From NCBI RefSeq assembly GCF_003387155.1, contig NZ_QUMT01000005.1, forward strand, positions 248,001-312,000: a stretch of 64,000 nucleotides of DNA, read 5' to 3'. Every line of letters starts with the position of its first letter. Positions within the stretch are counted from its first letter, which is position 1. Below, piece by piece: positions 20,125 to 29,298 of this stretch. The stretch is from Roseateles depolymerans. GTDB lineage: Bacteria > Pseudomonadota > Gammaproteobacteria > Burkholderiales > Burkholderiaceae_C. The notes under the pieces are model-generated. The model was not told the origin of the DNA, made no database searches, and was given only the letters and a program-made list of their open reading frames with translations. The position numbers were made by a program, and so were the translations under genes.

Positions 20125-21900
20125 TTAAAAACTTTCATCCACGGCCTGGAGCTTCTGGGCCGCGACGATCTGTGGCTTGACGTCCAGGTCCGGCGGCTCC
20201 CCCAGCAGACGCAGGGTCTGGGCCACCACCTGGCTGAAGACGGGGCCGGCCACGGCCCCACCGAAATACTGGCCGTTCTTGGGCTCGTCCACCATCACCG
20301 CCACAATGATGCGCGGCTTGGAAATCGGGGCGATGCCCACGAACCACGAACGGTATTTGTGGCTGGCGTAGCCCTTGCCTTCCTGCTTGTGGGCCGTACC
20401 GGACTTCCCGCCCACGCTGTAGCCGGGCACCATGGCCTGCGGCGCCGTGCCGCCAGGGCCGGCGGCCATCTGCAGCATTTCGCGGATCTGGGCCGCGGTC
20501 TTGGGCGAGAACACCTTGATGCCGGCCACCGGCTCATCCGGCGCCCGCTTGGTCATGGTGACGGGGATGATGTCGCCGTCCCGCGCGAACACGGTGTAGG
20601 CGCGCGCCAGTTGCAGCAGCGAGGCCGACAGGCCGTAGCCGTAGCTCATGGTGGCCTGCTCGATCGGCCGCCAGCTCTTGTAGGGACGCAGCTTGCCGGT
20701 CACCGCGCCGGGAAAGTTGATCTGCGGACGCTGCCCCAGGCCGATGGCCGTGAACATGTCGTACATCTCGCGCGGCTGCATCATCAGCGCCATGCGGGCG
20801 GCACCGATGTTGCTGGACTTCTGGATGACCTGCTGAACGGTCAAGTCCCCGTGCGGATGGGAATCCGTCGGGGACCAGCCGGCAATCACCACGCTGCGCG
20901 GGCCGGTGCTCAGCACCGTGTCCGGCTTCACCCGGCCGGTCTCCAGCGCCAGGCCGGTGGTGAAGGGCTTCATGGTGGAGCCCGGTTCAAACACGTCGGT
21001 CAGGGCGCGATTGCGCAACTGCTCGCCGGAGAGGTTGCTGCGATGGCCGGGGTCGTAGCTGGGGTAGTTGGCCAGGGCCAGCACTTCGCCGGTGTGCACG
21101 TCCAGCACCACCACCGAGCCGGCCTTGGCATTGTTCTCGGCCACGGCATCGCGCACGCGCTGGTAGGCGAAGAACTGCACCTTGGCATCGATGGAGAGTT
21201 CGATGTCCTTGCCATTGAGCGCCGGCACCTGCTCGCCGATGTCTTCCACCACGCGGCCCAGGCGGTCGCGCACGACCGAGCGCGAGCCGTCGCGGCCCTG
21301 CAGGTCCTTCTGGAATGCCAGCTCCACGCCCTCCTGGCCGCGTTCTTCCAGGTTGGTGAAGCCCACCACGTGCGCGGCGGCTTCGCCTTCCGGATATTGG
21401 CGCTTGTATTCGCGGTCCTGGAAGATGCCTTTGAGGCCCAGGTCCTTGATCTTGGCGGCGGTCTGGTCGTCGGCCTGGCGGCGCAGGTAGACGAAGCGGT
21501 TGGACGGGTCCAGCCGCTTTTCGAGTTCGGCGTAGCTGATGCCCAGGATCTTGGCCAGTTGCTTGCGCTTGTCCGGGTCGTTGTCCACGTCCTTCGGAAA
21601 GGCCCAGATGGAGGGCACCGCCACGCTGGCAGCCAGCACCTGGCCGCTGCGGTCGCTGATCTTGCCGCGGCTGGCCGGCACTTCCATCTTGTGGGCGTAG
21701 CGCGCCTCCCCCTGACGCTGGAAGAAGTCTTCCCCGATCAGCTGGATGTAGGCAGCGCGCCCGAGCAGCCCGGTGAAGGCCAGCCCCACCAGCGCCACCA
21801 GGAAACGCGAACGCCACGGCGGCGTCTTGGACGCCAGCAGCGGGCTGCTGGAATAGCTGACGCTGCGCGAGGCGGCGCTGGCGCGCTTGCGGCCGATCAT
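20125..21900 (-). CDS. ftsI: Septal peptidoglycan transpeptidase FtsI (PBP3)
   Basis: A class B penicillin-binding protein of 591 residues that cross-links septal peptidoglycan with FtsW. A cytoplasmic N-terminus and one membrane helix (about residues 32-52) are followed by the pedestal domain and the transpeptidase domain. The active serine is Ser308 in STMK, the second motif is SSN near residue 365, and the third is KSGT at 499-502. Four-base overlap with ftsL. Confidence 0.97.
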   Translation of the reverse strand: MIGRKRASAASRSVSYSSSPLLASKTPPWRSRFLVALVGLAFTGLLGRAAYIQLIGEDFFQRQGEARYAHKMEVPASRGKISDRSGQVLAASVAVPSIWAFPKDVDNDPDKRKQLAKILGISYAELEKRLDPSNRFVYLRRQADDQTAAKIKDLGLKGIFQDREYKRQYPEGEAAAHVVGFTNLEERGQEGVELAFQKDLQGRDGSRSVVRDRLGRVVEDIGEQVPALNGKDIELSIDAKVQFFAYQRVRDAVAENNAKAGSVVVLDVHTGEVLALANYPSYDPGHRSNLSGEQLRNRALTDVFEPGSTMKPFTTGLALETGRVKPDTVLSTGPRSVVIAGWSPTDSHPHGDLTVQQVIQKSSNIGAARMALMMQPREMYDMFTAIGLGQRPQINFPGAVTGKLRPYKSWRPIEQATMSYGYGLSASLLQLARAYTVFARDGDIIPVTMTKRAPDEPVAGIKVFSPKTAAQIREMLQMAAGPGGTAPQAMVPGYSVGGKSGTAHKQEGKGYASHKYRSWFVGIAPISKPRIIVAVMVDEPKNGQYFGGAVAGPVFSQVVAQTLRLLGEPPDLDVKPQIVAAQKLQAVDESF

Positions 21901-22205
21901 CGCGCGGCTCCGGTCCCCCGGGCGCCGCTGGCGACCTGCGCCGGGGCGTCGGGGTTGAAGGTGATGGCGGGCGTGATGGCCCGCATCTTCAGACGCTCAC
22001 GCGCCACCTGCTCCACCCGCAGGTTGGTGGCCTGCGCCTGGCGATCGGCCAGCAGGCGCTGGTAGTCGGCGTCCAGGCGACGGGCTTCGCTCTGCGAGCG
22101 GTCGAGTTCGGTGAACAGCCGCCGCGCCTCATAGGCACTGCGCACCATGTAGATGCCAGACACCAACACGGCCAGCATCAGCAGCAGGTTCAGCCGGGTG
22201 ATCAT
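21897..22205 (-). CDS. ftsL: Cell division protein FtsL
   Basis: A small bitopic divisome protein of 102 residues. It has one N-terminal transmembrane helix ([17 protein letters not shown], about 5-21) followed by a periplasmic coiled coil ([20 protein letters not shown], residues about 25-44, and onward). It forms a complex with FtsQ and FtsB and activates FtsWI. Its position between rsmH and ftsI, with four-base overlaps on both sides, confirms the assignment despite weak sequence conservation in this family. Confidence 0.93.
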   Translation of the reverse strand: MITRLNLLLMLAVLVSGIYMVRSAYEARRLFTELDRSQSEARRLDADYQRLLADRQAQATNLRVEQVARERLKMRAITPAITFNPDAPAQVASGARGTGAAR

Positions 22206-23200
22206 CGGCGCCCTCCTCCGCGGCGCTGTTTGCCGGTGGCTTCAGGCGCGGGTGGGGGCAGCGGCGCATCGGTGCGCTCCGCCACCCGCAGGATGGCCGA
22301 GCGCGAGCGGGGATTGGCGCGCACTTCGCCCTCGGACGGCTTGATGCGGGCAATCGCCTTCAGGGCCAGCGGCTTGGGCGCGGCAAACGGGGCACGGCGG
22401 TCCACTTCATCCTTGCTGTGCGCGGTGATGAAGTTCTTGACGATGCGGTCTTCCAGCGAATGGAAGCTGATGATCGCCAGACGCCCGCCCGGCACCAGCC
22501 GCGCCAGCGCGGCATTCAGCCCCTGCTGCAGCTCTTCAAGCTCGGCGTTGACGAAAATCCGTAGAGCCTGAAATGTGCGCGTTGCAGGATCCTGGCCCGG
22601 TTCGCGGGTTTTGACCGCACCAGCCACGACTTGGGAAAGCTCGGCGGTGCTTCGTACAGGACGCCCGCTTTCCCGGCGAGCCACAAGCGCCTTTGCAATC
22701 GGCAGAGCAAACCGTTCTTCCCCATAGTCGCGTATCACCGTGGCAAGTTGATTGACTTCCGCCCGCGCCAGGAATTCGGCGGCGCTTTCGCCCCGCGTCG
22801 TGTCCATGCGCATGTCCAGCGGGCCATCGAAGCGGAAGCTGAAGCCGCGCTCCGGGTTGTCGATTTGTGGACTGGAAACGCCCAGGTCCAGCAGCACGCC
22901 ATGGACCTGGGGAATGTTCAGGGCATCCAGTTGCGCGCCCATGTCGGCAAACGGGGCGTGGCAGATGGAGAAACGCGGGTCATCGACCCGCGTCTGACCG
23001 GACGTGGCGGCCGCGACGGCTTCCGGGTCGCGGTCGATGGCGATCAATCGCCCCCGCTCGGACAGCCGTGAGAGCAGCAGGCGCGAATGCCCGCCGCGGC
23101 CAAAGGTGCCGTCGACATAGATGCCATCCGGCGAATTCAGGACGCCCTCCACCGTTTCCTGCAACAGGACGGTGGTGTGGGTGAAAGGGGTGGCGCTCAT
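22202..23200 (-). CDS. rsmH: 16S rRNA (cytosine(1402)-N(4))-methyltransferase RsmH
   Basis: The MraW methyltransferase that modifies C1402 of 16S rRNA. It has 332 residues starting [15 protein letters not shown]. The SAM motif [11 protein letters not shown], the [10 protein letters not shown] motif and the C-terminal [12 protein letters not shown] are typical. The ATG shares one base with the mraZ stop (TGATG). The long upstream frame to 23284 lies within mraZ and is ignored. Confidence 0.97.
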   Translation of the reverse strand: MSATPFTHTTVLLQETVEGVLNSPDGIYVDGTFGRGGHSRLLLSRLSERGRLIAIDRDPEAVAAATSGQTRVDDPRFSICHAPFADMGAQLDALNIPQVHGVLLDLGVSSPQIDNPERGFSFRFDGPLDMRMDTTRGESAAEFLARAEVNQLATVIRDYGEERFALPIAKALVARRESGRPVRSTAELSQVVAGAVKTREPGQDPATRTFQALRIFVNAELEELQQGLNAALARLVPGGRLAIISFHSLEDRIVKNFITAHSKDEVDRRAPFAAPKPLALKAIARIKPSEGEVRANPRSRSAILRVAERTDAPLPPPAPEATGKQRRGGGRR

Positions 23201-23628
23201 CAGAAGCTGAAATCCTTGAGCGCATCCGGCAGTTCGGACTGCATGACGGCGGCTTCGTGGGCGGCATAGGCTTGCGCGTCCCACAGTTCGAAGTGGCTGC
23301 CCATCCCGAGCAGCATGACGTCTTTCTGCAGGCCGGCAGCCGCGCGCAGCTCAGGGGCGACGAGCACGCGGGCGGCGGAGTCGATCTCGACATCCTGCGC
23401 ATTGCCCAGAAAGACACGTTTCCAGCCGGCAGCGGACATGGGCAGTGCGGCCACACGATCGCGGAATTGCTCCCAGGCTGGACGGGGGAAGACCATGAGG
23501 CAGCCTTCCGGGTGCTTGGTGAGCGTGAGCTCGCCATTGCACAGTGCCTGCAGGACTTCGCGGTGCCGTGCAGGGACGGTCAAGCGCCCCTTGGCGTCCA
23601 ACGCCAAGGCACTCGCCCCTTGAAACAC
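23200..23628 (-). CDS. mraZ: Transcriptional regulator MraZ
   Basis: MraZ is a DNA-binding repressor of its own dcw operon and forms ring-shaped oligomers. Starting at the GTG at 23628 ([15 protein letters not shown]), the product has 142 residues, which is the family length, with two AbrB-like MraZ repeats. A longer frame to 23697 exists, but it would translate through the promoter and the 10-bp-spaced operator repeats, so the later start is preferred. A GTG at 23640 is another possibility. It is the first gene of the cluster. Confidence 0.92.
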   Translation of the reverse strand: MFQGASALALDAKGRLTVPARHREVLQALCNGELTLTKHPEGCLMVFPRPAWEQFRDRVAALPMSAAGWKRVFLGNAQDVEIDSAARVLVAPELRAAAGLQKDVMLLGMGSHFELWDAQAYAAHEAAVMQSELPDALKDFSF

Positions 23629-23630
23629 GA

Positions 23631-23670
23631 CATTCGCCACTTTGCCCCACCGAAATGCACTTTCTCCCAC
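23631..23670 (-). promoter_or_regulatory. MraZ box: four GTG-type repeats with 10-bp period
   Basis: On the minus strand four units of exactly ten bases follow each other: GTGGGAGAAA, GTGCATTTCG, GTGGGGCAAA and GTGGCGAATG. MraZ is known to bind TGGGN repeats separated by five-base spacers upstream of mraZ. Units 1 and 3 fit perfectly; units 2 and 4 are degenerate. The array ends two bases before the GTG start, so MraZ binding would block both RNA polymerase and the ribosome site. Confidence 0.85.
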
Positions 23671-23697
23671 TTTAATGGCGGTCGAGCGTCCGGTCAA
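23669..23697 (-). promoter_or_regulatory. Candidate sigma-70 promoter of the dcw operon
   Basis: On the minus strand TTGACC (23692-23697) and TAAAGT (23669-23674) are separated by 17 bases. The predicted transcription start falls inside the MraZ repeats, which fits autorepression. The -10 box is only a moderate match. Confidence 0.6.
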
Positions 23698-23759
23698 GAA
23701 AATCTGGCGTTTTTCCCAATCAAATCAACTACTTAGCGGCACTTCTCAAGCGATCCTCA

Positions 23760-23793
23760 AAAAAGAAAGTCCTTCTAAATGAAGGACTTAAAT
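23760..23793 (-). terminator. Rho-independent terminator between the MBL hydrolase and mraZ
   Basis: On the minus strand a 9-bp stem AAGTCCTTC with loop ATTTA is followed by TCTTTTTT. It lies about 90 bases after the stop of the gene at 23884-25104 and would insulate the dcw promoter from upstream transcription. The surrounding 23700-23850 is the most AT-rich stretch nearby. Confidence 0.8.
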
Positions 23794-23883
23794 AGGTCTA
23801 TGCAAGTGATGGATCAACTAAATGCCGGGATGTACCGGCACGAAACAGGGGGCACGGCCTGTGAATAACTGGGCCCAAAGGCG

Positions 23884-25104
23884 TCAGGTCGGGCTCTGCC
23901 ACCACGCGGATGTGGGAGCCGGCTGACGGATATCCACAGGAGCGCCCATGATGGGCGTCACCAGTTCCACCGACCGCAGACGCGCCAGGGACAGGATGCG
24001 TTCGAACGGGTCCTGCCAGCGGTGCATGGCCAGGTCAAAAGTGCCATTGTGGATGGGCATCAGGCGGCGGCCACGCAGGTCCAGGTGGGCCTGCAGCGTC
24101 TGCTCGGGCTGCATGTGGACATAGGGCCAGCGGGCGTCGTAGGCGCCGGTTTCCATCAGGGTCAGGTCGAAACTGCCGAAGCGCTCGCCGATGGCCTTGA
24201 AGCCGTCGAAGTAGCCGGTGTCGCCGCTGAAGAAAACGCGCAGCGCGGGGGATGCGGGTTGTGAAGGCACGTCTCCCGGCACGTCTGCGGGGACATCCTT
24301 GGACATCCCGGCCGGCACTTCCATCACCCATGACGCCCACAGCGTGCTGTTGCGGTCCCACAGGCTGCGGCCGGAGAAATGCTGGGCCGGCGTGGCGGTG
24401 AAGGTCACGCCCCCCACACGGGTGGACTGCCACCAGTCCAGTTGCTGCACCTTCTCCGCCGGCACGCCCCAGTCGATCAGCCGCTTCCCCACGCCCAGCG
24501 GCGTCAGGAAATGACGCACCTTCGGCGCCAGCGCCTTGACCGTCGCTTCGTCCAGATGGTCGTAGTGGTCGTGGGACAGGATCACCGCTTCCAGCTCCGG
24601 CAGGTCCTCCAGCGCCAGCGGCGGCGCATGGAAGCGCTTGGGGCCGGCGAAGGAGAACGGCGAGGCGCGCTCGGAGAACACCGGGTCCGTCATGAAGAAC
24701 CGCCCCTGCAGCTTGAGCAGGACGGTGGAGTGGCCCAGGCGGTAGAGCGTCTGATCGGCGGCAGCCTGGAGCTGCGCCAGCGTCAGGGGCTGCACCGGCA
24801 CGGCCTGGGCCGCCGAGGGCGCGGTGCCGGCGGGCTTGCGGAACATGACGTCCCAGAACAGGCCCATCGTTTTCCAGAAGCCCTGCTTGGGTTCGCTCAC
24901 CGGGTTGTGGAAGGTGCCGTCGGTGTCGCGGCGGTAGGCCGTGCCGGCGGGCGCCGACGCGCCGGGCGCCGCGACTTGCGCATCAGCAGGGAGGGACACC
25001 GACGCGGCGGCGGTGCGGGGAACGGAGAGAGAAACGGTCACGGCAACAACTCCCACAAAACAGATCAAGATCGCCCAGGCCAGGCGGGGGATGGACATCA
25101 ACAT
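23884..25104 (-). CDS. Metallo-beta-lactamase-fold hydrolase (RomA / NAPE-PLD-like)
   Basis: A 406-residue protein with an N-terminal membrane anchor or signal (about 6-26), a variable linker, and an MBL-fold domain. Metal ligands are visible in SHDHYDHLD (HxHxDH), AQHFSGR, FFSGDTGYFDGF and MPIHNGTFDLA. This ligand pattern is that of the NAPE-PLD/RomA group of lipid or lactone hydrolases; the substrate here is unknown. A small repeat (DVPADVPGDVP) sits in a surface loop. SD sequence TGGAG precedes the start. It is divergent from a TetR gene, an arrangement suggesting local control. Confidence 0.8.
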   Translation of the reverse strand: MLMSIPRLAWAILICFVGVVAVTVSLSVPRTAAASVSLPADAQVAAPGASAPAGTAYRRDTDGTFHNPVSEPKQGFWKTMGLFWDVMFRKPAGTAPSAAQAVPVQPLTLAQLQAAADQTLYRLGHSTVLLKLQGRFFMTDPVFSERASPFSFAGPKRFHAPPLALEDLPELEAVILSHDHYDHLDEATVKALAPKVRHFLTPLGVGKRLIDWGVPAEKVQQLDWWQSTRVGGVTFTATPAQHFSGRSLWDRNSTLWASWVMEVPAGMSKDVPADVPGDVPSQPASPALRVFFSGDTGYFDGFKAIGERFGSFDLTLMETGAYDARWPYVHMQPEQTLQAHLDLRGRRLMPIHNGTFDLAMHRWQDPFERILSLARLRSVELVTPIMGAPVDIRQPAPTSAWWQSPT

Positions 25105-25262
25105 CACGGCTCCAGATGGCCACGGGCGTCGGCAGCAGGGGTCCGGAAGGACGTTTCCCGATGCGTGTTTCTCCGTGTCGGCAGACAGCCCGATGCCAGG
25201 CCGCCTGCACTTGCACTTACGTTGGCGAACGCCTTTGGGATCACCCTCAAAGCCAAACTTGC

Positions 25263-25277
25263 ACTACACAGTGTAGT
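25263..25277. promoter_or_regulatory. 15-bp palindrome, candidate TetR operator
   Basis: The sequence ACTACAC-A-GTGTAGT is a perfect inverted repeat in the divergent region between the MBL hydrolase and the TetR gene. A related half GAGTGTAG follows at about 25284. Position and symmetry fit an operator for the TetR protein encoded at 25337. Confidence 0.65.
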
Positions 25278-25336
25278 TTCAGCGGAGTGTAGGCAGGCTC
25301 TGGGCAAAAGTAAACTCCCCCGTGTAACATGAGGCC

Positions 25337-26071
25337 ATGTGCCCCGATCTGCCTCCCTCTTCCCTCGATGCCATGGACGGCGCCGATGCTGGCGCTGAAA
25401 TCGCTGCTGACGCCGGGTGTTCCGAATCCAGCCCGACGCCCACCGGCGACGACTGCAGCCCCCTGCGCCTGACCGACCGCAAGCGCCAGGCCATCGTGGA
25501 CGCCGCCATCGCGGAGTTCCGTGAACACGGCTTCGAGGTGGCCAACATGGACCGCATCGCGGCGCGGGCGCAGGTGTCCAAGCGCACCGTCTACAACCAC
25601 TTCGCGGGCAAGGACGCGCTGTTCGAGGCGATCGTCGAGCGGCTGTTCCAGTCCACCCAGGACCTGGCGGATGTCGCCTACCAGCCGGACCAGCCGCTGC
25701 GCGAGCAACTGGTGGCCTTGATCCAGCGCAAGCTGGGCATGATGAAGGACGAGCAGTTCATCAACCTGGCGCGGGTGCTGATCGCCGAGGCCATCCACAC
25801 GCCGGACCGCGCCCGGGACATGCTGGCCCGGCTGGGCAGCAAGGAAGAAGGCATGACGGTCTGGGTGCGTGCGGCTGCGGCGCACGGCCGGCTGGAGGTG
25901 GCCGACCCGGCCTTCGCGTCGGCCCAGCTGCAGGCGCTGGTGAAGGGGTTTGCCTTCTGGCCGCAGATCACCCTGGGCCAGCCGCCGCTGGGCGAGGCCG
26001 ACCAGCAGCGCATTGCCGCCTCCACCGCCGACCTGTTCCTGCGCAGCTACGCCAGGGCCACGGACCGCTGA
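25337..26071 (+). CDS. TetR/AcrR family transcriptional regulator
   Basis: A 244-residue regulator. After an acidic, probably disordered N-terminal stretch of about 40 residues comes the TetR helix-turn-helix domain (RQAIVDAAIAEFREHGFE, then VSKRTVYNHFAGKDALFEA). The C-terminal ligand domain resembles AefR-type regulators. It is divergent from the MBL-fold gene and probably represses it through the palindrome at 25263. The start may lie 12 codons further in (MDGADAG); no strong ribosome-binding site separates the two. Confidence 0.88.
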   Translation: MCPDLPPSSLDAMDGADAGAEIAADAGCSESSPTPTGDDCSPLRLTDRKRQAIVDAAIAEFREHGFEVANMDRIAARAQVSKRTVYNHFAGKDALFEAIVERLFQSTQDLADVAYQPDQPLREQLVALIQRKLGMMKDEQFINLARVLIAEAIHTPDRARDMLARLGSKEEGMTVWVRAAAAHGRLEVADPAFASAQLQALVKGFAFWPQITLGQPPLGEADQQRIAASTADLFLRSYARATDR

Positions 26072-26098
26072 CGCCGGACAGCGCGGCCTCTCAATAGC

Positions 26099-26123
26099 AA
26101 AGGCGCCCGAAGGCGCCTTTTTT
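26099..26123 (+). terminator. Rho-independent terminator after the TetR gene
   Basis: A 9-bp stem AAAGGCGCC with loop CGAA and a run of T follows the TetR stop by 28 bases. It lies between convergent genes and, because its stem starts with AAA, may also slow transcription from the minus strand. Confidence 0.85.
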
Positions 26124-26181
26124 GTCGGTGTCGGCGAGGACCGCGGCGGGCTCACGCCCCGCCCCGGATCGCCCCTCGGGC

Positions 26182-28023
26182 TCAATGCTGAGCAAAACCG
26201 CCGGCGCCGCTGCGGCCAGCGCTTTCGCCACTGAGGCGGAAGGTGCCCACCACGTCCGCCAGGCGCTGCGCCTGTTCCTTCAGGCTCTCCGCCGCCGCCG
26301 CGGATTCCTCCACCAGCGACGCATTCTGCTGCGTCACCTGGTCCAGCTGCGCGATCGCCTCGTTGACCTGCCCGATGCCATGGCTCTGCTCCTTGGCCGT
26401 GTGGCTGATCTCGCCGATCATCTGCGCCACCCGCTGCACGCTGCTCACCACATCGCCCATGGTGGTGCCGGCCGTGCTGACCTGCCGCGTGCCGGTCTCC
26501 ACCCGCTCCACGCTCTGCGTGATCAGCGTCTTGATTTCCTTGGCCGCGCTGGCCGAACGCTGCGCCAGTGCGCGCACCTCGCCAGCCACAACCGCGAAGC
26601 CGCGCCCCTGTTCACCGGCCCGGGCCGCTTCCACCGCCGCATTCAGCGCCAGGATGTTGGTCTGGAAGGCGATGCCGTCGATCACGCCGATGATGTCGCC
26701 GATCTGGCGCGAGCTCTCGCTGATCGACTGCATGGTGGACACGACCTGACCCATCGCCTCGCCGCCCTGCTGGGCCACACGGCTGGCGGTGTCGGCCAGG
26801 TCCCGGGCCTGCGAGGCGTTGTCCGCGCTGTGCGAGACGGTGCTGGTGAGCTCTTCCATCGAGCTGGCGGTTTCCTGCAGGTTGCTGGCGGTCTCCTCGG
26901 TGCGCTGGCTCAGGTCATGGTTGCCTGCGGCGATCTGGCGCGACGCCACGGCGATCGACTGGCTGGTCTCCCGCACCTGCAGCATCACCTGCTCGATCTT
27001 CTGCACGAACTGGTTGAAGCCGCGGGAGATGTCGGCAATCTCGTCGTCACCGCGCACTTGCAGGCGCTGGCTCAGGTCGCCCTCGCCCGCACCGATGTCG
27101 TTCATCGCGCGTTTGATGCCGGACAAGCCCTTGAGCAGCACCCCCACGGCCACGGCCGCGAGCAGCGCCGCCACGACGGTCACCACCACCAGCGTGAGGC
27201 CCGCCAGGCGCAGCACGCTGGACAGCGCCGACAGCGCCTCCGACTGATCCGCCGCCACCACCAGCACCCAGTTGGTCCCGGCGATGTCCGCCGCCTTGAG
27301 GAAGTAGCGGGCGTCGCCGATGGCGGCTTCGGTCAGGTCCTTGCCGCCGGCGCGCTGGATGAGCGCCTCGTCCAGGCCCGCGGCCAGGTCCTTGACCGGC
27401 TTGAGGGTCAGGGCCGCATCGGGGTGCGCAATGATGTTGCCGGACTTGTCCAGCAGCATGGCAAAGCCGTGTTCGGTCGGCTTGATCGCTTTCATCGTCG
27501 CGATCACGTCGTCCAGCGCCACGTCCGCGCCGGTCACCGCCTTGAGCTCACCGCCCTGCTTCACCGCGCTGGCGAAGGTCACCACCAGCTTCTTGCTGGA
27601 CGAGGCGACGTAGGGCGCGGTCAGCACCGGCTGGTCGCTGCCGGAGGCCAGCTTGTACCAGGGACGTGCGGTGGGGTCGTAGTCGGCCGGCCGTTTGCGG
27701 TCGGGGATGGAGATCATGCGCTTGTCGGCCCCACCCACATAGGCCAGGTCCAGTCGGCCGCTTTGCAGCGCCTGGGTCAGGGCCGGACGAGGGTCTTCCA
27801 GTGCGGCGGCGGGCGCGAGGGCGGCCACCACGTCTTTCTGGGTGCGCACCCAGGCGGCAATGCCGGCGGCATGCGCATCGGCCAGGCTGGACAGTTGGTC
27901 CTGCACTTCGCGCTGGGTATGGCTGCGGACCGTCAGGTAACTGGCCAGCGTGGCCAGCGAGACAGCCCCCACGACAATGAGGATGGTCAGGGCAATGAGC
28001 CGGGATTTGATGGTCTTCAACAC
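26182..28023 (-). CDS. Methyl-accepting chemotaxis protein with Cache sensor
   Basis: A transmembrane chemoreceptor of 613 residues starting at a GTG with AGGAA upstream. The first helix is at about 7-30, a periplasmic dCache-like domain follows (motif [20 protein letters not shown], given by its ends RPWYK and TAPYV), the second helix is at about 270-295, then HAMP and the signalling domain. The hairpin tip is canonical: [20 protein letters not shown]. No CheR-binding pentapeptide ends the protein. It is a single gene, away from the chemosensory cluster at 57 kb, and probably feeds a flagellar chemotaxis system elsewhere. Confidence 0.93.
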   Translation of the reverse strand: MLKTIKSRLIALTILIVVGAVSLATLASYLTVRSHTQREVQDQLSSLADAHAAGIAAWVRTQKDVVAALAPAAALEDPRPALTQALQSGRLDLAYVGGADKRMISIPDRKRPADYDPTARPWYKLASGSDQPVLTAPYVASSSKKLVVTFASAVKQGGELKAVTGADVALDDVIATMKAIKPTEHGFAMLLDKSGNIIAHPDAALTLKPVKDLAAGLDEALIQRAGGKDLTEAAIGDARYFLKAADIAGTNWVLVVAADQSEALSALSSVLRLAGLTLVVVTVVAALLAAVAVGVLLKGLSGIKRAMNDIGAGEGDLSQRLQVRGDDEIADISRGFNQFVQKIEQVMLQVRETSQSIAVASRQIAAGNHDLSQRTEETASNLQETASSMEELTSTVSHSADNASQARDLADTASRVAQQGGEAMGQVVSTMQSISESSRQIGDIIGVIDGIAFQTNILALNAAVEAARAGEQGRGFAVVAGEVRALAQRSASAAKEIKTLITQSVERVETGTRQVSTAGTTMGDVVSSVQRVAQMIGEISHTAKEQSHGIGQVNEAIAQLDQVTQQNASLVEESAAAAESLKEQAQRLADVVGTFRLSGESAGRSGAGGFAQH

Positions 28024-28317
28024 GGAAAGTTCCTGTGACTACTAAGGAATGTCGGCCACCTTCCCAGGTTGTTCGGCCCGTTCACCGCAGAGGCAGCCGC
28101 GTCCCGGTGCGGGGCTGTCAGCCGCCCGCGGTTTGACGAGGGTCAAGCTTCAACTGGGAATATGCGCCACTCGCCCATTTTGCGCACGTATCGCCTGCAA
28201 TTCGAGGGTTTCCACGAAGGAAGATGGGGACGTCGTGAATGCGTTCACAGCCGGTTTTGCGCAGGCTCCCGTTCCTCGCACGGGGCGTCCGGATGTCGGA
28301 GCGGTGTCTTCGACGTC
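28024..28317. other. Intergenic region upstream of the chemoreceptor
   Basis: Nearly 300 bases between the carbonic anhydrase stop and the chemoreceptor start. No convincing open frame, hairpin or sigma-28 promoter is seen; a GCCGACAT sequence on the minus strand resembles a sigma-28 -10 box, but the matching -35 box is missing. Confidence 0.4.
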
Positions 28318-29298
28318 TTAGTTCGATTCCTTGATGAGCCGGCCGCCGGCCGCTTGCAGGGGGCGGGCGTTCATCGGGTACAGACGCGAAAAAATCGAGA
28401 TCTGCTGGCTGGACACCTGCACCGGCTGCCGAAGCACCATCCACAGCACGCCTTCGCTGCACGGGGGGGTGGTGAGCGAGCCCATGTAGGTAAAGTAAGC
28501 CCGGTCTTTGGGGAGCAGTTGGTTGAGGTCGATGCTGACCGGGGCGTCGTATTGGTCGCCACGCTCCAGGGGCAGGTAGTTCCAGACGGTTTGCACCAGG
28601 GGCTGGTCCTGTCCGCGTTCGAGCAGGACGGCAATCGTTGCGAAGCGGCCGTCTGAATCCTTGTGGACGAGGTGCACGACCATGTCGTACTGGCGGCCGT
28701 TGATGCGCTCTTCACTCGGGCGGTGGAAGTGGAACTGCTGGAGTTCGAAACGGCGGCCCATGATCTCGATAAAGTTGCCGGACGAGACATTCACCTGGAT
28801 GGTGTGGCCGGTGTCCACGACGGAGAAGCGGCTGGCGCGGTAGTCGAAGCGGATGGCTTCCTGGTCGACGCGGATGGTGTCGCGGATGTCGATCGGGCTT
28901 TGGCGGGTGCCGACGGCGCACTGTTTCCACTCCGGCAACAGCTGGCCCCAGCGGTCCGGGCCGTTGTCGCCGGTGTAGGACCAAGGCACCTCGGGGCGCG
29001 CGGCGGAGGCGGCTACTGCGACGGCGGGCAAGGTGGTCGACTTGCCTCCGGAGCGGCGGGGGGCGCGGTCCTTGTCCTGGCTGTTTTCCTGGCTCTTGCC
29101 GGTTCGGGTACCGGTGCCGACCTTCGTCGTGCTGCCAATGTCCTCCTTCAACCGCTCAGCCAAGCGCTGACGCAGTTGCTCCGGCGTCTCCTCCCCCTGC
29201 GCCCAAACGCGCGGCACCGCGGTGACGGTCAAGGCCATCACAGCAGACACAGCAACCAGGGCAGACAGCCAGCGGCGGCCAGCAGCAAACGAGAACAT
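28318..29298 (-). CDS. Secreted alpha-carbonic anhydrase
   Basis: A periplasmic zinc enzyme for CO2/bicarbonate interconversion, of 326 residues. The start at 29298 gives a clear signal peptide (LSALVAVSAVMALTVTAV, cleaved near VWAQ). A basic Lys/Thr/Ser linker of about 60 residues follows, then the alpha-CA domain beginning WSYTGDNGPDRWGQL. The zinc ligands are the two His of QFHFHRPSEE and the His of VVHLVHKD; TTPPCSEGV is the family motif near the substrate pocket. The frame is open upstream to 29520, into the hairpin repeat at 29488, but those residues are not protein-like. Confidence 0.93.
   Translation of the reverse strand: MFSFAAGRRWLSALVAVSAVMALTVTAVPRVWAQGEETPEQLRQRLAERLKEDIGSTTKVGTGTRTGKSQENSQDKDRAPRRSGGKSTTLPAVAVAASAARPEVPWSYTGDNGPDRWGQLLPEWKQCAVGTRQSPIDIRDTIRVDQEAIRFDYRASRFSVVDTGHTIQVNVSSGNFIEIMGRRFELQQFHFHRPSEERINGRQYDMVVHLVHKDSDGRFATIAVLLERGQDQPLVQTVWNYLPLERGDQYDAPVSIDLNQLLPKDRAYFTYMGSLTTPPCSEGVLWMVLRQPVQVSSQQISIFSRLYPMNARPLQAAGGRLIKESN

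Noticed and set aside
18865-22065. A 1066-codon open frame on the plus strand opposite murE and ftsI
   Set aside because: It lies fully antisense to two well-recognised essential genes. Long antisense frames are expected in GC-rich DNA because of codon bias, and its product is His/Arg/Ala/Gly-rich with no domain.
28024-28120. Sigma-28 flagellar-type promoter before the chemoreceptor
   Set aside because: A GCCGACAT -10-like sequence occurs, but no TAAA-type -35 box lies at the needed distance.
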